Notes: generated by a model not told the origin, from the letters alone. Shown: positions 44,291-56,491, counted from the first letter of the stretch. The stretch: DNA of 64,000 bases from Turritopsis dohrnii (GCA_027922465.2 BQMF02000016.1:806001-870000), one strand, 5' to 3'. Numbers and translations are program-made.

Positions 44291-47200
44291 CAGGGGCGGA
44301 CGCAGGGTACGGCTCATATGGCTCAAGCCGTAGCAAAATTTAGTCAAGAGAATGATTACTAAATGATCTACTGCCGTGCTTCTGTGTCTGTTTGTCTATT
44401 TTTGACGCCGTGTGTCGCAATCACGCGAGATAACGGCGTCGTTTGAAAATCAATCAAATAGGTTTTTTATGCATTAGCGCATTATTTGTTGGCGCCCCAT
44501 TTGACTCGCAAATTTTAGGTAAGCTATAACTGCAAACCCCACTGCTGTATTGTTCTTCTTTACGGCTCAAAAATCGGCTCCTTTTGATCAATGATGATAG
44601 GGGTTATAACTAACAGTTTTGAGCCGTATTGCAACTCTTCGATACGGCTCAAAGTTACTGCTCAAGTCCTGATTTTACGGTAGTTGGACACAAATACCCC
44701 TAATCCCAGCTTCATAGTACTTCTTTTGGTTTTCCATTTGTTTTGAAAGTGCGGCTGTCGTGCCAAAAGCACGCAAAAACGATAATACGTATCAGAACAA
44801 ATCCCTAGGCTTTAAATCTTTCGGTTGTCGGTAGAGTAAGCAAATACGGCTCAAAACTCTCACACACGTGCATCATCCTATGAACCTCTTTCTCAATTTG
44901 CCTGAATCGGACCTGATGCATAGAGAAAGAGTTTTTGAAGCGCTTAATCTCAACGATAATATGGCAATAGAATCTTTAAATTTACCCATACTGATGAAGA
45001 AATGTTTCTCCTAAAAGTTTTTGTGTTTCAATGAGCGCATGAATCTGGTAGGTAAAGCCTTGAAAAAGGAATTTACAGCTGAGAAATACAGAAGAGTAGT
45101 GTAGTAGGAGACATCCACGTTGGATACACAGTCATTGCTTTATTGTTTATCTTTTTCTTTATATTTTACTTTGTAAACGTAAGTGTTAATTTGTTTTTTT
45201 AATTATATGTATTAATTCAAATTCATTATTTAATTAATGACCGAAAAACAATAACAAAAAAGCTTATGAAAGTATCTGTGAATGCGGATTCAATACTTAT
45301 TATTTTCATTCATGTGCATGGCTTTTTATATTTGTAACTTTGGCGAAAAACAAAATCTTAAAAATTCTGAAGAATTTCTATGTGGAGCTTCTTTTTATTT
45401 ATTATCTTTTGCCTTGCTAAACTCCTGGTTGGGATTTTACTCAGAGTCGTTGGACTTGCTTACTACACAAACTTATTATGTTTTTTAAACATGGTAACTT
45501 TTGGTGGTGATCAAATACTACAGAGTTTGCATGTATACATTAACTTCATTTTGTGATGTTTAATTTCATTAGATATACATATGCAATTATTTTGAGATTT
45601 TTCACTGATGATGAGCATTCGTATAGCTATGTGTTGTTAGTTTTATTTGGAGAAAATTCAGCAGTTAGTTTATGAGGGTTAATGAGGAACAAGCAATGCA
45701 AATTTGCGAGGAACAAAATTGGTGTTCTGTCTTGTGTTTGTTGGGACTTTCACCAATCTTACATAAGTCATGCACCCATTTATGCACCCACTTTGTGGAT
45801 AAAATTGAAACCAAATGCTGTTAGTGTCGTCTGTTAGTGTAAGCTGGATGAATCTAATCTCACAATCCATATTTTGTTTTGTTTTGAGGTGACATCAATC
45901 TCAAGCACTTTTCACATAATCACTATGTTCTGTTGGTTCCTGGGTTTCTTTATATTAGAAAGGGAATCGCAGGAACATCTAAGATTCAAAGAAAACCTTC
46001 AGCTTAGAAGAAATAGTTGCCCAAATTTCTCATGATATATTTTCAACATGCCAATTGAGTTTATCTTCTTCTACAGACAAAGCTAAGGAAAGCCATGAAG
46101 AATTATCATTATTGGATGATGATGTTACAACCCACATTGACACGTCCTCTGCAGCTTCTCCTCAGGATATAAAATCATTTGTTGACAATGTTTTTGAGTT
46201 TGAAAAGACAAAACAGATTTCAGTTGAAATAGCTAGATGCTTATTCTGTTGGTTTTGAAATTCCCCATTTACTCTTTCTTGATGGGAAATCTGCTTTAGT
46301 CAAAGAAATGTTTGGTGTGTTGACAACGTCCTTATGTTCTGGTAGTTTTATTCCATGCATGTCAAGATTGATAATTGAATGAAAAAAATGGTAGAATTTA
46401 ATGGATATATAAGTTTGCATCAAATTGTATATGTGATTTGAAATTATCTAGAAAAAGAATACTACTAACATTTACAAGTGATCTGAATCAGTATTGTGCG
46501 AATTTGATATCTAACCAGATTTTAGAAGAAATAAAGAGAAACAATACTATACTTGATGATAAAGCCTGTTATGATTCTACTAAGAAGCCTTTGTCTTAAG
46601 AGAGGATTTTGTTTTGCGGAGTGTGGTCGATTGTCTACTGAAAACATACAAGTAGAATAGGAAGAATTATTTTATGTGGACAGTTCTGTTTTGGTATGTC
46701 TTGGCTATATTCATTGTATATTCTGTGAGAACATACTATTTTATTTATGGATTTAAAAATGAATAAATGGTGGGAGACTTCATACTAATTCTAATTCACC
46801 ATATATAAGATATTTTAATTTTGAATTTGTTCACCTTTTGTCTTTTTAGCACAAACATCAACAGATCGACCTAGATTTAATGAAGCGCTAGAGGTGTATG
46901 TGGAAAAGATGTCGAGAAGAGGAAGAAGTCAAGGAGGAGTGCAGGACGAAATCAACATAGAGGGCGGAAAATTATAACTTGGAATAGCACCATGAATTTA
47001 TAGTAAAACTGCATTCTTAGTGAGTTCAGTTTTGACAAAATTTATGGTGCCAATTATCGTTATATTTTTTTAAATACTGTTTTTTAGCCTCTTAGTTCAA
47101 TTTTGTGCTCTGTTTTGCTTGAATGAAATAAATTTGCTTTTGAAAATGAGATTGCTAGTAAATACTTCGTGCAAGGAATAGAACGTGTAATTGTACAGTT

Positions 47201-47544
47201 TGTTTGGTATATTTTTAGACGTTTGATATATAATGATGCAGTTAATACTGTAATACTGTAATTATTTTGTTATGTATATGCTGTGTTAATTTTAAATAAA
47301 CTATTGTATTCAGCTTCTATTCTTCTATCCACCTTTGGTTAAAATGTTTGATGTAGGCTAATTTTGGTGTTGGGGGTTCAAAGTAGCTAACTGGAAATGA
47401 ACATTGATCTCCTAGCCGCCCCCCATTTTCGGGATGCATTTGTCCGTAAATCATGTTATTCCGAAAAAAATCGGGGAATCGGAATTCTTATTGGAATCCA
47501 CAAGGTTGAGCCGTACCTATAAAATAATGCTGCGTCTGCCCCTG
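44291..47544. mobile_element. hAT-like element, 3.25 kb, with TACGGCTCAA subterminal repeats
   Basis: The ends are CAGGGGCGGACGCAGG (44291) and the inverted CAGGGGCAGACGCAG (47544), a typical hAT-style terminus. GTATT flanks both sides (44286-44290 and 47545-47549). The left 600 bp has at least five copies of TACGGCTCAA or its reverse; the right end has one GAGCCGTACC. No hAT transposase is visible. Two exon-like pieces are: near 46053-46258 after CTACAG (KESHEELSLLDDDVTTH) and 46855-46977 after TTTTTAG (TDRPRFNEALEVYVEKMSR, ending before TAA). Their product is unknown; they may be remains of the element's gene or captured host sequence. Confidence 0.65.
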
Positions 47545-48165
47545 GTATTACTAAAAATGGTCATTTTTTAAGCAACATTGCTACTTATGTCTGACCTTGG
47601 TTGTTTATAAAAAAGCTTGTGTAGAGCCTGAAATCAAAAAGTGTATGGAATTTTTTCGTTACGACTAACCGTTAAGAGATATCTTCGATCAAAGATTTTC
47701 GCCTGTATTGCGGACCCCGAAAATCCCTATCCCTACTGGTTTTCGAGATTTTCCCCTAAAACGACGCGTTCGATAAGGGATGCAAACCAATGATTCCCCC
47801 GTGATCCTAAAAAAGCTGACGTCACGCCACGTACTCCCATAATAATCGTGAAAAACGTGTCTCTCGTCTCTACGTGGTTTAACGCAGACATAAGAAGAAC
47901 TTGACCGTAGAATTTAATTAATTGTATCACTCTCTAAAATAAAATTGGTATGCACAAATGATGATTATTATAAAAAAGACTAGACACCAAGGAAGCGTCA
48001 GTCCCCGCCCATATTCAGCTTGCGTTGTGTCATCCTTCAAGGAGGAGGATCAACCACTTCCTTGATCTTCACGACAAAAGGGGGTATGGGATAGAGGCTT
48101 GCACTCGATTTGGGATGCAATGCATTTCTATCACGACCAATGCATTGACCAACCGTTACATAGAT
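47545..48165. other. Intergenic DNA with repeat fragments
   Basis: 47555-47630 is an inverted near-copy of 16035-16110 (AAGCAACATTGCTAC; CTGACCTTGGTTG). The rest shows no gene. Confidence 0.45.
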
Positions 48166-49679
48166 CGTTAGGTGAGAATTATTTTGTTCTATCTCCATTT
48201 TTGGAAAAAATGAGCTCCGATTGTTTTCAAGCTTTTCAGGATCATTTCGTTCTTTCTCCGTGAGCTTTTTCCAAAAACAAGCGCAAAATCTCCTTCAAAC
48301 GACAGTCTGATATTGTTTTATCTCCTTATTCGTTATAACACCTTAAAATTATTATGTTCTATCTCCAAAAGCCAAGCAAATACGACTTATTCTGTGTACA
48401 GGTTGATACGAGGTTATTGATTTGCCCTGAAACCGCTGTTAGATAATCTTGTAAATAGTGCAGATTGTTTGTTTTTATTGTATTTTCAAAATGGCGAGCG
48501 TGGAAGCCATTTATCAATCATAAGATGCTGATAAAGCCTTAAAAGTGCATTCATTTTCTGTGGTTTGAATATAATCACAAAAATTAATGTCATGCAAATA
48601 TAAAAAGCCACATGAGAACATACAAAGGACATTAATCAATTGACAAAATAGCAAACCTTCACCCTAGAAAATTTAACGCAATCTTTAAATACGCTGTTTT
48701 AAAATTCAAATTGCATAGATTGGTACCAAACTTATCTTTTTTCACTTTAATGCAATCTTACAAACAGCAACATTAATAGGAGGAATATAGGCAAACATAC
48801 TTTCAAGATCATCCCGTTTGGCCTTTGAAATCAATCTGCTAGCTTTCAAAATTTTTTGCAAACGGGAATTATGGAGATTTTTGGGTACACTTTCTGGTTT
48901 GTTGACTCTTGGTCAGTTTAGCCTGTTTAAAAGGGTCGGTAAATTTTTCTTTATAGAAGACATGGTTTGGAGTGTTTTTGCGATGAACAACTGTTTTGAT
49001 TGAAAAATACGGAACAGATTTATAATTAAGCAATGCAGCAACTTGAATGAAGCTCTTAATGCTTAATGCTTCTTAATGATTGCACTTGTATGACCATCTC
49101 TGTCGAAAAATAAACTCTTGAAGGACAGAGCAGACTTATAGCTGTTTCGATTTTGTGCGACGCACGAGTCAAACCAAAGTATAACTTTTTTAATGGCAGG
49201 ATTATCCTTAAGAATTCTTTCCAATATTGACTGGCAATGTCATTCCCTCCCTCTTCCAGTAAAGCACCAAAGCACACAATACCCTTTCTTGTATGAACAA
49301 TATATATATATGTATGGTGTTAGCTTTCTTTTTGTATTAAAAGTTTCCTACTTTAGAGTTTGGCAAGCTTATAACATTTTACAAACAACAACTACCTTTT
49401 CATCTTTAATTTCACGAGCGTTTTTTCGTTCAGCCCCGCTGTCATTTTTAGATGTAACGTGTCTGTTGTATTTTACTGTCAACTCACGTCAAAGACTTTT
49501 AAGGAAAAATTATAGTCTTTTTAAATTCCAAATTAAGATTTTGGAGTGCCCAAGCAACTCCAAGTGATACACACAGAAGTAACATAAAGGAAAATTGATG
49601 TTTTTCGTACTGTATAAAATATTTTTTGTCAGTTAAAGGTGAATTTGCAAGAGCATGGAGTTAAAACAAAATAATTTCA

Positions 49680-49853
49680 ACAAGATGCCCTTACGGGCAG
49701 AAAGATTTCTGCAAAGTCTTTTGAAGCATGAAAAATGAAATATGTTATGAAATTTATAAAATTCGACAGAAAATGTTGAACGACCTAGGTGGGCTCGAAC
49801 CACCGACCTTTCAGTTATCAGACAAGTCCACTAGCCAACTGCGCCACGGAACA
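49680..49853 (-). mobile_element. Probable SINE: tRNA-like head and double-hairpin tail
   Basis: On the minus strand, 49853-49781 reads GTTCCGTGGCGCAGTTGGCT, then GTGGTTCGAGCCCACC, which contains A-box and B-box-like motifs and a sound T-arm. The acceptor stem does not pair and the anticodon stem has mismatches, so it is not a working tRNA gene. An AT-rich body follows, and then two adjacent hairpins, GCAGAAA/TTTCTGC and GCCC/GGGC, ending ATCTTGTT at 49680. The same tail occurs at 50144-50180 and 41645-41675. Confidence 0.55.
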
Positions 49854-50127
49854 CATGTAGTTTGTTATTGTATTATAAAGCTTTTTTGACTCGTCTGTTT
49901 ACAAAACGTTGAGAACTTCTTTTTAGTTAGAAAAGAATGATCACAGTCCAAGATAATTATAAGTTTCTTCTATATATTTTCTGTTTTCACCTTAAAATAT
50001 GTATATATTCTTTAAAATCCATTTAATATTGAGCAAAGAAACTTTAGTAAATCTTTCGCTGACATGCAATGCACGGTGCTTTGGTTTCATGTAAATGCAC
50101 GCACGAAATTTCAAAAAACCGCTAGGT

Positions 50128-50180
50128 TTGGACAGTAAGAAAAACAAGATGCCCTACCGGGCAGAAGGATTTCTGCAAGC
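50128..50180 (+). repeat. Double-hairpin repeat, second copy
   Basis: GGTTTGGACAGTAAGAAAAA is followed by ACAAGATGCCCTACCGGGC and AGAAGGATTTCTGC. The GCCC/GGGC and GCAGAA/TTCTGC pairings are kept although the loops differ. TAGGTTTGGACAGTAAGA appears again near 51332 ahead of poly(A)-like sequence and GCTTTGCAGAAATCC. Confidence 0.5.
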
Positions 50181-51717
50181 TTTGCTGCTGAAAATGCCAC
50201 CAAAATGCAACATTAGCACACTAGTCCTGCAAAACTAAGACAGTCACATCATTCAGCTCGAGAAGCATCAGCATTAAAGAAACAAAAATATTGATGCGAC
50301 TGACAATGTTCGTCAAGAAAGTCAGCCTACCATAACATAAAAAAGGGGCTTTTCTTTATGCTATCGCGGAGATCATTTATGAAGACCTGTTTTTTTGTAC
50401 GAATAAGCTGAATGATTGTTACTGGATATTTGCCACCCACGTACTCCAAAAAAGTGCATCGACACAATACGAAACTTTAATTTAACCACATTAAATATAA
50501 CGAATCCTATAAAAAGATTGTGTATACTGGCGGTAACCAACATATCGTTTGGGCAGCACAAACTAATATATAAAGTTTCTATATTGATCTCCTCAGAATG
50601 AAAAATATAAATATCACAATAATAATTACTTAGAAATTAAAGCTCATATCTAATCTAAAAGTTAAAAAAAAATACAACATACGTAGGGAGAAAAGAGATA
50701 AGCTGATATAGCCAGAATACATCCAAAAATTGCTACTAAATATAGTATAAATATAGCTGTATAAAGTGCATATGTTGGTGATGTTGGGGAGGAGCTGAAA
50801 GGAAGCTAAGCTGAGCTTTAAAAATCCAAAAGCTTCTAAAAATTGACTTCAAACATGCATACACATACAAAATACACGAAGGTCTTTCATATTTAAAAAG
50901 GCTTGGAGCAAAAATAAAACAAGAAATACCTTTTCTTCCACACACCATGTATTGGCACTGTTTTCATATTTTAAACTTCAAGAAAACTTCTTTCAAAAAA
51001 CAGAATAACCACACTGTAATTTAATTTTGTGAACATGATAAGTTCCCAACAGTAATGCAATTCTTTATATAAAATTTTAAGCTGAATTAACTTCTTTTAA
51101 AGCCATATTTCCATCAAAGAAACTTTTAGCAAACTACACACGTTCTTTCGCTGCCATTTTTAAAATGTTTTGTGGGCGATCACATGGCATGGCGAAAATC
51201 AGCCAATAAACTATCGCTATTTAAGTGGAGGTGGCTAAATTAGCACCCTTTCGTAGAAATCGGGCATTATGCACCAATGACAATTAAGACGGCTTTTGTA
51301 TGAACCAATCAAATTGGAGAAACAAATATGACTAGGTTTGGACAGTAAGATGAAAAAAAAAAAAACAAAGACGATCGTAAAGTATTTCTTGCTTTGCAGA
51401 AATCCAAAAAGATGAAGAAAAAAAAAACGAAAGCCGGTTGTAATAGCTTTCTTGCTTTCGCAGAAATCTAATAAATATCACATGTTTTGCTACTATTTTG
51501 TTCTATCTCCAATTGCAAACTTTCCCTGGAGGAGAGTGGGTACTAGCAAATTTGAAATAATTTTTGGTCAGGGACTTCAAATATGATGTATTCAAAATGT
51601 ACCAAGTAACATTCCATAGAAAGGTTTCTTAAAGATTTTGTGTGGTTAAGAAATTTAAAACTTAATTTTCTCAGTTTAAAGAAATTGGAGATAGTACAAA
51701 ATAATTCTCACCTAACG

Positions 51718-52333
51718 AGATGTTGTTGATCAAAAAATTTGATGACGTCACAGATCCGTCCCGAAGAAAATTAGACCCAAATTTTTCATCACCCATCTCT
51801 AGTATCGCGATTAGCAACCAACTACTTATTTGATTTTGGAACGCTTGTGATGGAGTAAAATATCACGTTCTTTCACAGCTCACATCTACCATTTTGCGTG
51901 ACAGACAAGCAAACAGACAGACAGAGAATCAGCTATTGGTATATAGATTTGGAAATCAAAACAATCCTGACAAAATAAAAGTTCCTTGAATTTTTATATT
52001 GCTTTTCTTGTCAATTACATACTATCAGGTCAAAATTGTTTTTGTTCAAATTACTCAAGTAGAAAAGTCCCCTCTCTCTCAAAGTCAGTTTTATTCATAA
52101 ACAACTCCTTGAAGTATCGTTTAACATATAAAATATTCGGAAAGTTTTGGGTGTTTAGTTTGTGGCCATAATTTAGATAAAGGAACAAGCTGGTTAAAAA
52201 TTGATACCGTTTACATGGTCAATCGCTGTTTCAGAATTTTTGGTAAGAAGAATTTCTTAAAAACTAATGTTATTGATGAAATTGAAATTTTTGGGAAAAT
52301 GCAACATGAACGCCCTTGCACGTTTCTAAAAGA
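51718..52333. repeat. Dispersed repeat fragments
   Basis: 51820-51880 (TTGATTTTGGAACGCTTGTG, ATGGAGTAAAATAT) recurs at 55725-55760. 51880-51945, read in reverse, matches the GTCTGTTTGT plus AAAATGGTAG block near 30420-30480. No gene is seen. Confidence 0.5.
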
Positions 52334-52385
52334 GAAAGCGCTCTTTGCAGAACCTCATTCCGATGGCGGAACTAACGTCGAGTTT
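52334..52385 (+). repeat. 52-bp perfect inverted repeat, left copy
   Basis: GAAAGCGCTCTTTGCAGAAC through ATGGCGGAACTAACGTCGAG is identical, in inverted orientation, to 55450-55501. Identity stops abruptly at both borders. It contains ATGGCGGAACTAACG, which opens a 67-codon frame (52345-52548 including upstream codons) with ICRVCRALAQDEYSS and no recognised domain. Confidence 0.7.
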
Positions 52386-52789
52386 GATTTGTAGAGTGTG
52401 CCGAGCGCTTGCTCAAGACGAGTATTCTTCAACTGCATCCCACGTGTGGTGCGCGCGGGAAATTGAAAAAGATGGCGAAATAAGTGTGAGAAGTGAGACG
52501 AGTGTGAGATCAGGCAACAAAAAGATAAAACAAACTCATAAAACCTAAATAAATCTAAAGTAAACCAAATTTTTTCTAATTTTGTTCTTGCTGCTAAAAG
52601 ACGATGGGAAGTGAAGAAAAAGAAGAAGAGCAACAACAAGAACAAAGGAGTCATCAATGTCATGATGGAGAAATTGAAAAAAATTGAAGAAAAGCTATCT
52701 TCTATTTCCTAATTACATTTGTTATTCCACTTTTTTGGCGATGATGATGTTCGAACAAACTTTATAGCCAATGAAAATATTATTTAATT

Positions 52790-53370
52790 TATTACGGTAG
52801 CAGCGATAGCGAATACCGTATTAAAACACCTGTGGACTCCTCCTCCTCCTCCTCCTCCTCCTCCTCCTACTCCGGCCGAAATGGCAATTAGTCTGCGATT
52901 TAGAGTCTGCGAGTCCCCGTTAAAAACTCAATATACATTCTAATGAACAAACGCAGCCTTTTGAATTTTCGAAGGTTTTAAATCACATACATTTAATTAA
53001 AATACGTTTTCTTTGATATTTTATCACTTAATTGATGAAGGAATGGATATTAATCAAATAGGTCTACATAAAGCTGGGACTTTTAGTTACTTATGGTACT
53101 GAATCAATGTACTTTGGCACTTGAAAATAGATATGTTTTTCGTGTCAGTAAAGCACAGATCAGACTTTCTTATTACTTTCTACGTTTGTTAGTTATCTGT
53201 TCTGTCTCTTATCATCAAGGTTTTCAAAAATCGAGTTAAAAAAAGGCAGTTATCTGTTCAAATTCATTTTCGGTTTCAAGAAATTATAATTCAAAACATA
53301 CATTTGTTTTTCGAAGAAACGAGTTTTTTTTTCTACATAAGCTCTTATAAAAAACGTACGTTATAAACAG
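52790..53370. repeat. TTACGGTAGCAGCGA repeat family, copy 2
   Basis: It starts TATTACGGTAGCAGCGATAG, has a (CTC)n microsatellite (about 52838-52868), then GCCGAAATGGCAATTAGTC and further similarity to 18520-19060. Confidence 0.55.
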
Positions 53371-53547
53371 CTCATGCATGTATAATTCTTTTGTCCTCTA
53401 ATAAATTAAATTGCTGGTGTGTTACAATAGACCCTATTTACACGAGTTAGTAATTTTAAACATTATTATCGTTTATGCCTGTTTTCCACCAGTAAGATAT
53501 TTCAAGAAATAACGTTTACAAAACTTTTAAGAACTTTAAGTAAAATT

Positions 53548-53769
53548 TTGAAAGTATTCTTGTGGCAAGTACTTTTGCTGCTACCGTTTTGCGCCATCTG
53601 GCTCTTGTTGATTTTTAACATACCAATACCAACGCAAAGAAACCTCGGAATAAAGTTCTGCAAAGAGTTGCTTCTTGCAATCACCCACTGGCAAAACCCT
53701 ATTCCGAGTATAATTATATCGATTTTAATTGGGTTTTCAATAAGATATTTACATTTCAAAACCGCGTAA
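53548..53769 (+). CDS. Possible small hydrophobic protein
   Basis: A 73-codon ORF with two hydrophobic stretches: VFLWQVLLLLPFCAIWLLLI at the N-terminus and IPSIIISILIGFSI near the C-terminus. No family is recognised, and no splice or promoter context supports it. It may be chance in AT-rich DNA. The region 53770-54734 holds nothing else recognised. Confidence 0.2.
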   Translation: MKVFLWQVLLLLPFCAIWLLLIFNIPIPTQRNLGIKFCKELLLAITHWQNPIPSIIISILIGFSIRYLHFKTA

Positions 53770-54734
53770 TGTTTGGCTATTAAAAGGAAAATTATTTTTT
53801 CAAATTATATTGAGACATTGATTTCACATTTTCTTTTATGTTGAATCGTTTGTGATCAATACGCTAGGTCAAACCATACGAAAACAAAAGCTTTACACGC
53901 AAATCTTTTTCAATGAAATAAAAGACACTTTTCCGCATGAAGTATTTTAAGAATACTTAAGCGCTATTTCCGCGGCCACGTTTGATTGAAATTTTTCGAG
54001 CGAAAATCTTAGAAGAAAACAATTTCTGCTAGAAATATTTCGATCATAAATTCCACATAAAAAAGTTGAACTTAATTAGCTGGTTTTCATAGGAGATCGA
54101 ATATGCAGAAGTTAATTCGAAAGAGCAACCGCAAGTAGAAACCGTCTGCTATACTTCTATAATTTCTTTTTTTTTTTCTTTTTTCGACAGGATTGCCATT
54201 CTTTCGTTCAATTTATAATACACTGAAATTATTTTAACTCACATTCGCACAGTAGAGAAAGGAAATTTTTCGCTCGAAAACCAGAAAATATTAAATGCGC
54301 ATGCTCAATTTTTTTCTCCGTCGAAATTATTTCGATCAAAAGTGGTCGTGGAAATAACGCTTTATTGGCCGGTTTACACTTCATTCAGTTTCTTATTTGT
54401 AATTTTAAGAAGCTCTCGTAACACCTGTTTAAAGCTATAAATTTTTAAACTCAGTATTGTGATTCAATGGATAATTACACAGTTACGTAATTTTGGATGC
54501 TGATACTTAACTTCTTAGAAATACAAAATGATCAGGATTTGGTTTCACAAGCGACAAAAACTGATCAGTGGAAATGTAAGTATAGTGATTGAACTTGTAT
54601 CATCTTCATGCGAGTCCGTCTAAACTGTGATGTTAAGTCTAATTAATGTGGCATTATTGTAAAGTAGAACTGCAGTTAGTTTATTAAAAAATGAGTTATA
54701 CAGTGTCAACTTAAAAATTGTGTCATTAATCATT

Positions 54735-55278
54735 ACCTTATCGGCCTTTTTTACGCCGGCCCTAATTTAACGCCGGCCCTTTTTACGCCGGCCCTTATTC
54801 CGCCACCCCAAGATTTTGCCTTAACGCCAATTAGGGCCGTTATTTACGCCTCAAAAGTAAAAAAGAAAAAAAAAATTTTTAAGCACTATTTTTCGCTTTT
54901 TCTGTTCAAATTTTATCTTATATTACAAATGTCTTCTAATATATATCATCTAATACATCGTAAGAATTAATCTATTACAGTTATTTCGTCCTCTTTTTCA
55001 TTAATGCTTTCATTATTTTCTCTAATTCCCTCATCGCCATCTGATTCTACCTCTATTTCTGCTCAACTTCTCCTTCATCTGATTCTTCATTGTCTCCAAA
55101 GAGTTCTTTCACATCTAAAGTTTGTTTCATTTTTTCAAATCTAAATTTCAACTTTAAAAAATGACGCCGATTTTTTGAAAAATTTCCATTTTTTTGGCCC
55201 TTTTTACGCCGGCCCTTTTAACGCCGCGCACCAAAATTAACGCCACATTAGGGCCGGCGTAAAAAGGACCGATAAGGT
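54735..55278. mobile_element. 544-bp TIR element with ACGCCGGCCC repeats
   Basis: Inverted ends start ACCTTATCGG and continue with TTTTTACGCCGGCCCTAAT. ATT follows or precedes both ends, a possible 3-bp duplication. Multiple TTTTTACGCCGGCCC units lie at both ends, and the middle is a CT-rich, low-complexity stretch. It is the most complete member of the style of repeat also seen at 1-410. Confidence 0.7.
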
Positions 55279-55449
55279 ATTAAGGTCATTATTTTCTCAT
55301 TCTTGTGATACCCTTCCAAAACATTTCGGGAAGACAAAAAAAAAGATTCTTCCTATAAGGTATCATTTTTACTCTCAGAACGTTCTTTTTCTGAACGACA
55401 ATATTCAGCACTCGCAGAGTCTGACTCGTCCTTTTGATCTCGGAGTCGG

Positions 55450-55501
55450 AAACTCGACGTTAGTTCCGCCATCGGAATGAGGTTCTGCAAAGAGCGCTTT
55501 C
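55450..55501 (-). repeat. 52-bp perfect inverted repeat, right copy
   Basis: Exact reverse complement of 52334-52385. It is followed on the plus strand by AGGTAGCGGTGATTGAG, without further similarity to the left copy. Confidence 0.7.
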
Positions 55502-55756
55502 CTTCTAAAAGGTAGCGGTGATTGAGTTAGGTGTCCAATATATCTAACGTTGCTTCAAAACGATCTGAAAGTCAAGGTCTTTTGAAAATGGTCTCAAGGA
55601 TCATGAAAAAACGGCCTTGATCTTGTATTAATAGGCAATAGGCCTATTGTTCGTCAACACGGCAGCTGGTATATTAACAATTGTACATTGGGATTACATT
55701 TCTGCCCTTAGCAACCAATTACCTATTTGATTTTGAGACGCTTGTGATGGAGTAAA

Positions 55757-55831
55757 ATATCCGAGTTTCTCCTACTCCATCATATCCGAGCTTTTCCTAC
55801 TCCATCATATCCGAGCTTCTCCTACTCCATC
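55757..55831. repeat. Three tandem copies of a 25-bp unit
   Basis: ATATCCGAGYTTYTCCTACT plus CCATC occurs three times in a row with one or two changes. It sits at the end of a dispersed repeat related to 51820-51880. 55832-56262 has nothing recognised. Confidence 0.8.
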
Positions 55832-56262
55832 CTTTGGTTGACAAACATTCTTGTTTTATCTTGACAAGCATTTTGTTTTTTATATGAAGTAGACAGAAAT
55901 TGAGCTTGTAAAATTTGCAACCTTTAATATGACAATTCACTTTGTATTATCATTAGTATTCTAAGGCTCCAAATAGATATGTTATCAATGAGGACTCTAT
56001 ACAAGGTCTTGTCCTGCTAAAAGTTGTCTAGGTTTATGAATGTTCTATAGGTTATGGTAAAACGATGTAATCAGGATAGGCATGTAATATTACTTCAACA
56101 AGATTTCGAATGTTCAATTTTTACAATACCTTCACCTATTTAAAATCATTTGATTGTCTTTTGAAACTGTAGCATTTACAAGAGTAGTTATGATGCAATT
56201 ATGGCGACACATCATGAAGCTTTCAAATCATGCAACTTCTTATTCAAAACAAAGAAGTACCT

Positions 56263-56382
56263 CCGAAGTGGGCAAATTTGTTGAGAATCTCTGCGAAGGA
56301 GTGGATTTCTAAAGCTATACTCTCACAATGCAATAAAAAATCTCTTTGTCGCAGTGAATTTTCGACGATTTTGCCCACTTGG
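56263..56382. mobile_element. Short CCCAG-family MITE just beyond the 3' end of the MNNL gene
   Basis: Ends CGAAGTGGGCAAATTTGTTG and, inverted, CCAAGTGGGCAAAATCGTCG; about 120 bp; inner GTCGCAGTGAA. It belongs to the same family as 63642-63760. Confidence 0.65.
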
Positions 56383-56491
56383 AGAGAAGAGAACAGACAC
56401 GAAAACTTTCGTTGGTTTTTTAACAATTCATTTTCTCACAAAACCTGCAATGACTAGTCAAAGTAATTTTAAAGGGCAGCTTTTCGTGTAT

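Larger units (their letters stand above)
48166..51717. mobile_element. Unclassified 3.55-kb element with CGTTAGGTGAGAATTATTTT termini
   Basis: Inverted ends of about 31 bp starting CGTTAGGTGAGAATTATTTT and continuing through TTCTATCTCC lie at 48166 and 51717, with one mismatch. AGAT occurs on both flanks (48162-48165 and 51718-51721), a possible 4-bp target duplication. TGTTCTATCTCC recurs inside both ends (for example near 48355 and 51503). No transposase ORF is recognisable. A tRNA-like sequence (49781-49853) and two double-hairpin repeats lie inside. Superfamily unknown. Confidence 0.6.

Noticed and set aside
49781..49853. Functional tRNA gene (Ile-like anticodon loop) on the minus strand
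   Set aside because: The T-arm is sound, but the acceptor stem does not pair and the anticodon stem has mismatches. It is better explained as a SINE head or tRNA pseudogene.
55757..55831. CRISPR-like array
   Set aside because: Three tandem units without spacers in a eukaryotic repeat; a simple tandem repeat.
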